A stretch of 48,579 bases of DNA from JALNZF01 sp049793155 (GTDB lineage: Bacteria > Nitrospirota > UBA9217): positions 1 to 48,579 of the forward strand of contig JBARBN010000059.1 in assembly GCA_049793155.1 (NCBI GenBank). The letters run 5' to 3'. Positions within the stretch are counted from its first letter, which is position 1. Each line of letters begins with the position of its first letter. Under the pieces are notes generated by a model. The model saw nothing but the letters and a program-made list of their open reading frames with translations, did no database searches and was not told the origin of the DNA. Positions 47,910-48,579 of the stretch are shown here, one piece after another. The position numbers were made by a program, and so were the translations under genes.

Positions 47910-48579
47910 TCAGGATTGACAGGCCATGACCGGCAGGTGAATGGAATCAGCGAACATATCAGTGGCTGGTTTCCGGTAGTAAGGGCAGTGCTCTTCCCGG
48001 CACCCGTGCGGGTGTCTGTCGCTGTCTTTGCAGATGAGTGATGTCTTCGCCACAGGAAGCATGATGCCGAACCTTTCTGCAAAGAGAGCAACTGCCTCGG
48101 AAAGGGCTGTACGCACATACGCCTTGCAGCAGCTTGGCCCTGTCAGCTTTGCGACAGCCTGCGAGACCTTGATCACTGCGTCCATCGTGATCTTCTGTTC
48201 AGTGTCGTACCCGCATCTCGAACCGAGGAAAACGGAAAAGCAGGCGCCAATGGCAGGTGCAATGCCGCACACTCCGGTGAGGCCGCAGTAACCGCTCACG
48301 GCCTGCCTCGCGGTCCTGTCGAACACTTCGCGAATGTCCGCATCCGTGATCTTGCCCCTGCCATAGGGAGAATTCGTGAGCGCTGCCATGAGAGCTCCCG
48401 CAGCAATGTACGCATGCTCGCATCCGAGCATGGGCAGATTCGGATGGGCCATCATGAGCTCGGCTATCTCGCCGGGATCCAGCAGTTCCGTGGTTAATAC
48501 CGTTCCCTCGATCATATGCATCGCGTCCCCGCGGTGGCAGCCTTCGCACATAAAATGCCCATCCGGACATTTGACGTGA
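47910..48579 (-). CDS. DUF5714-family protein, 5' end outside window
   Basis: The frame is open to the window end, and reading from 48578 gives 'HVKCPDGHFMCEGCHRGDA', so the ATG at 48551 is internal and the N-terminus is missing. The visible 222 residues contain C-x-x-x-x-x-x-C-x-x-C-H, 'GCEHAYIAAGALMAALTNS', 'GLTGVCGIAPAIGACFSVFLG' and the C-terminal 'CKDSDRHPHGCREEHCPYY'. This fits the cysteine-rich DUF5714 family, seen in anaerobes. The clustered Cys/His residues suggest metal or Fe-S binding, but no reaction is known to me. Confidence 0.8.
   Translation of the reverse strand, partial: HVKCPDGHFMCEGCHRGDAMHMIEGTVLTTELLDPGEIAELMMAHPNLPMLGCEHAYIAAGALMAALTNSPYGRGKITDADIREVFDRTARQAVSGYCGLTGVCGIAPAIGACFSVFLGSRCGYDTEQKITMDAVIKVSQAVAKLTGPSCCKAYVRTALSEAVALFAERFGIMLPVAKTSLICKDSDRHPHGCREEHCPYYRKPATDMFADSIHLPVMACQS

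Noticed and set aside
48551..48551. ATG at 48551 as the start of the DUF5714 gene
   Set aside because: The frame stays open upstream with 'HVKCPDGHF', the typical family N-terminal motif, so the true start is outside the window.
1..48579. tRNA, rRNA, CRISPR arrays, prophage, intact insertion sequences
   Set aside because: None seen: no tRNA-like cloverleaf, no regularly spaced repeats, no transposase or phage genes.

Overview
The window reads as a chromosomal segment of a free-living, Gram-negative-type anaerobe or facultative anaerobe. Support comes from a secreted multihaem c-type cytochrome with irregular haem motifs, a second c-type cytochrome fusion, several lipoproteins, a PqiA-like inner-membrane protein, an oxalate/formate-type MFS carrier, a SulP anion carrier, many small redox enzymes, and a probable selenocysteine codon. 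This gene mix resembles Nitrospirota (Thermodesulfovibrionia-like) or Desulfobacterota/Geobacter-like genomes. The assignment is inferred from gene content only. I see no rRNA, tRNA, CRISPR array, prophage or intact insertion sequence.

Layout. 1-3.7 kb: a QseE-like sensor kinase and a truncated lipoprotein, divergent from a cytochrome c/periplasmic-binding-protein fusion. 3.7-9.4 kb: small stress and housekeeping genes (GNAT, Tpx peroxidase, SRPBCC, DUF1059, FMN reductase, unknowns). 9.5-14.2 kb: thioredoxin reductase, a GNAT gene and a membrane-anchored MsrA whose catalytic codon is UGA, then small envelope genes including a YtxH protein. 14.3-18.7 kb: a complete bacterial end-joining cluster with two Ku genes, a stand-alone LigD polymerase and a phosphoesterase-ligase LigD, driven by a good promoter. 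18.8-28.3 kb: DUF72, a DCC-family protein, a PAS kinase, PqiA-like, a quinol-monooxygenase-like protein, the multihaem cytochrome, an old-yellow-enzyme homologue, small DUF3096 and zinc-finger genes, and a quinone oxidoreductase. 28.4-34.5 kb: an L,D-transpeptidase/Mur-ligase fusion, a pilin/LamG fusion, a PNPOx-like protein, a one-cysteine thioredoxin and a transglutaminase-like protein. 34.5-43.3 kb: an ABC ATPase and its probable permease separated by a SulP gene, then smc and a cold-shock gene. 43.5-48.6 kb: a D,D-carboxypeptidase, an OFA-family MFS carrier, a PhnD-like binding protein, a WbuC cupin and a truncated DUF5714 protein.

How the genes may work together. Tpx, TrxB, MsrA, the TrxC-like protein and the FMN reductase are scattered thiol and flavin redox functions; TrxB could supply reducing power to Tpx and MsrA. 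The two Ku genes and split LigD form one DNA-repair pathway. The L,D-transpeptidase/Mur-ligase fusion and the carboxypeptidase both act on peptidoglycan, and both appear to have near-leaderless promoters.

The strongest unusual signals are the selenoprotein MsrA, with a perfect hairpin right after the UGA, and the L,D-transpeptidase/Mur-ligase fusion without a signal peptide. Next come the cytochrome/binding-protein fusion and the pilin/LamG fusion.
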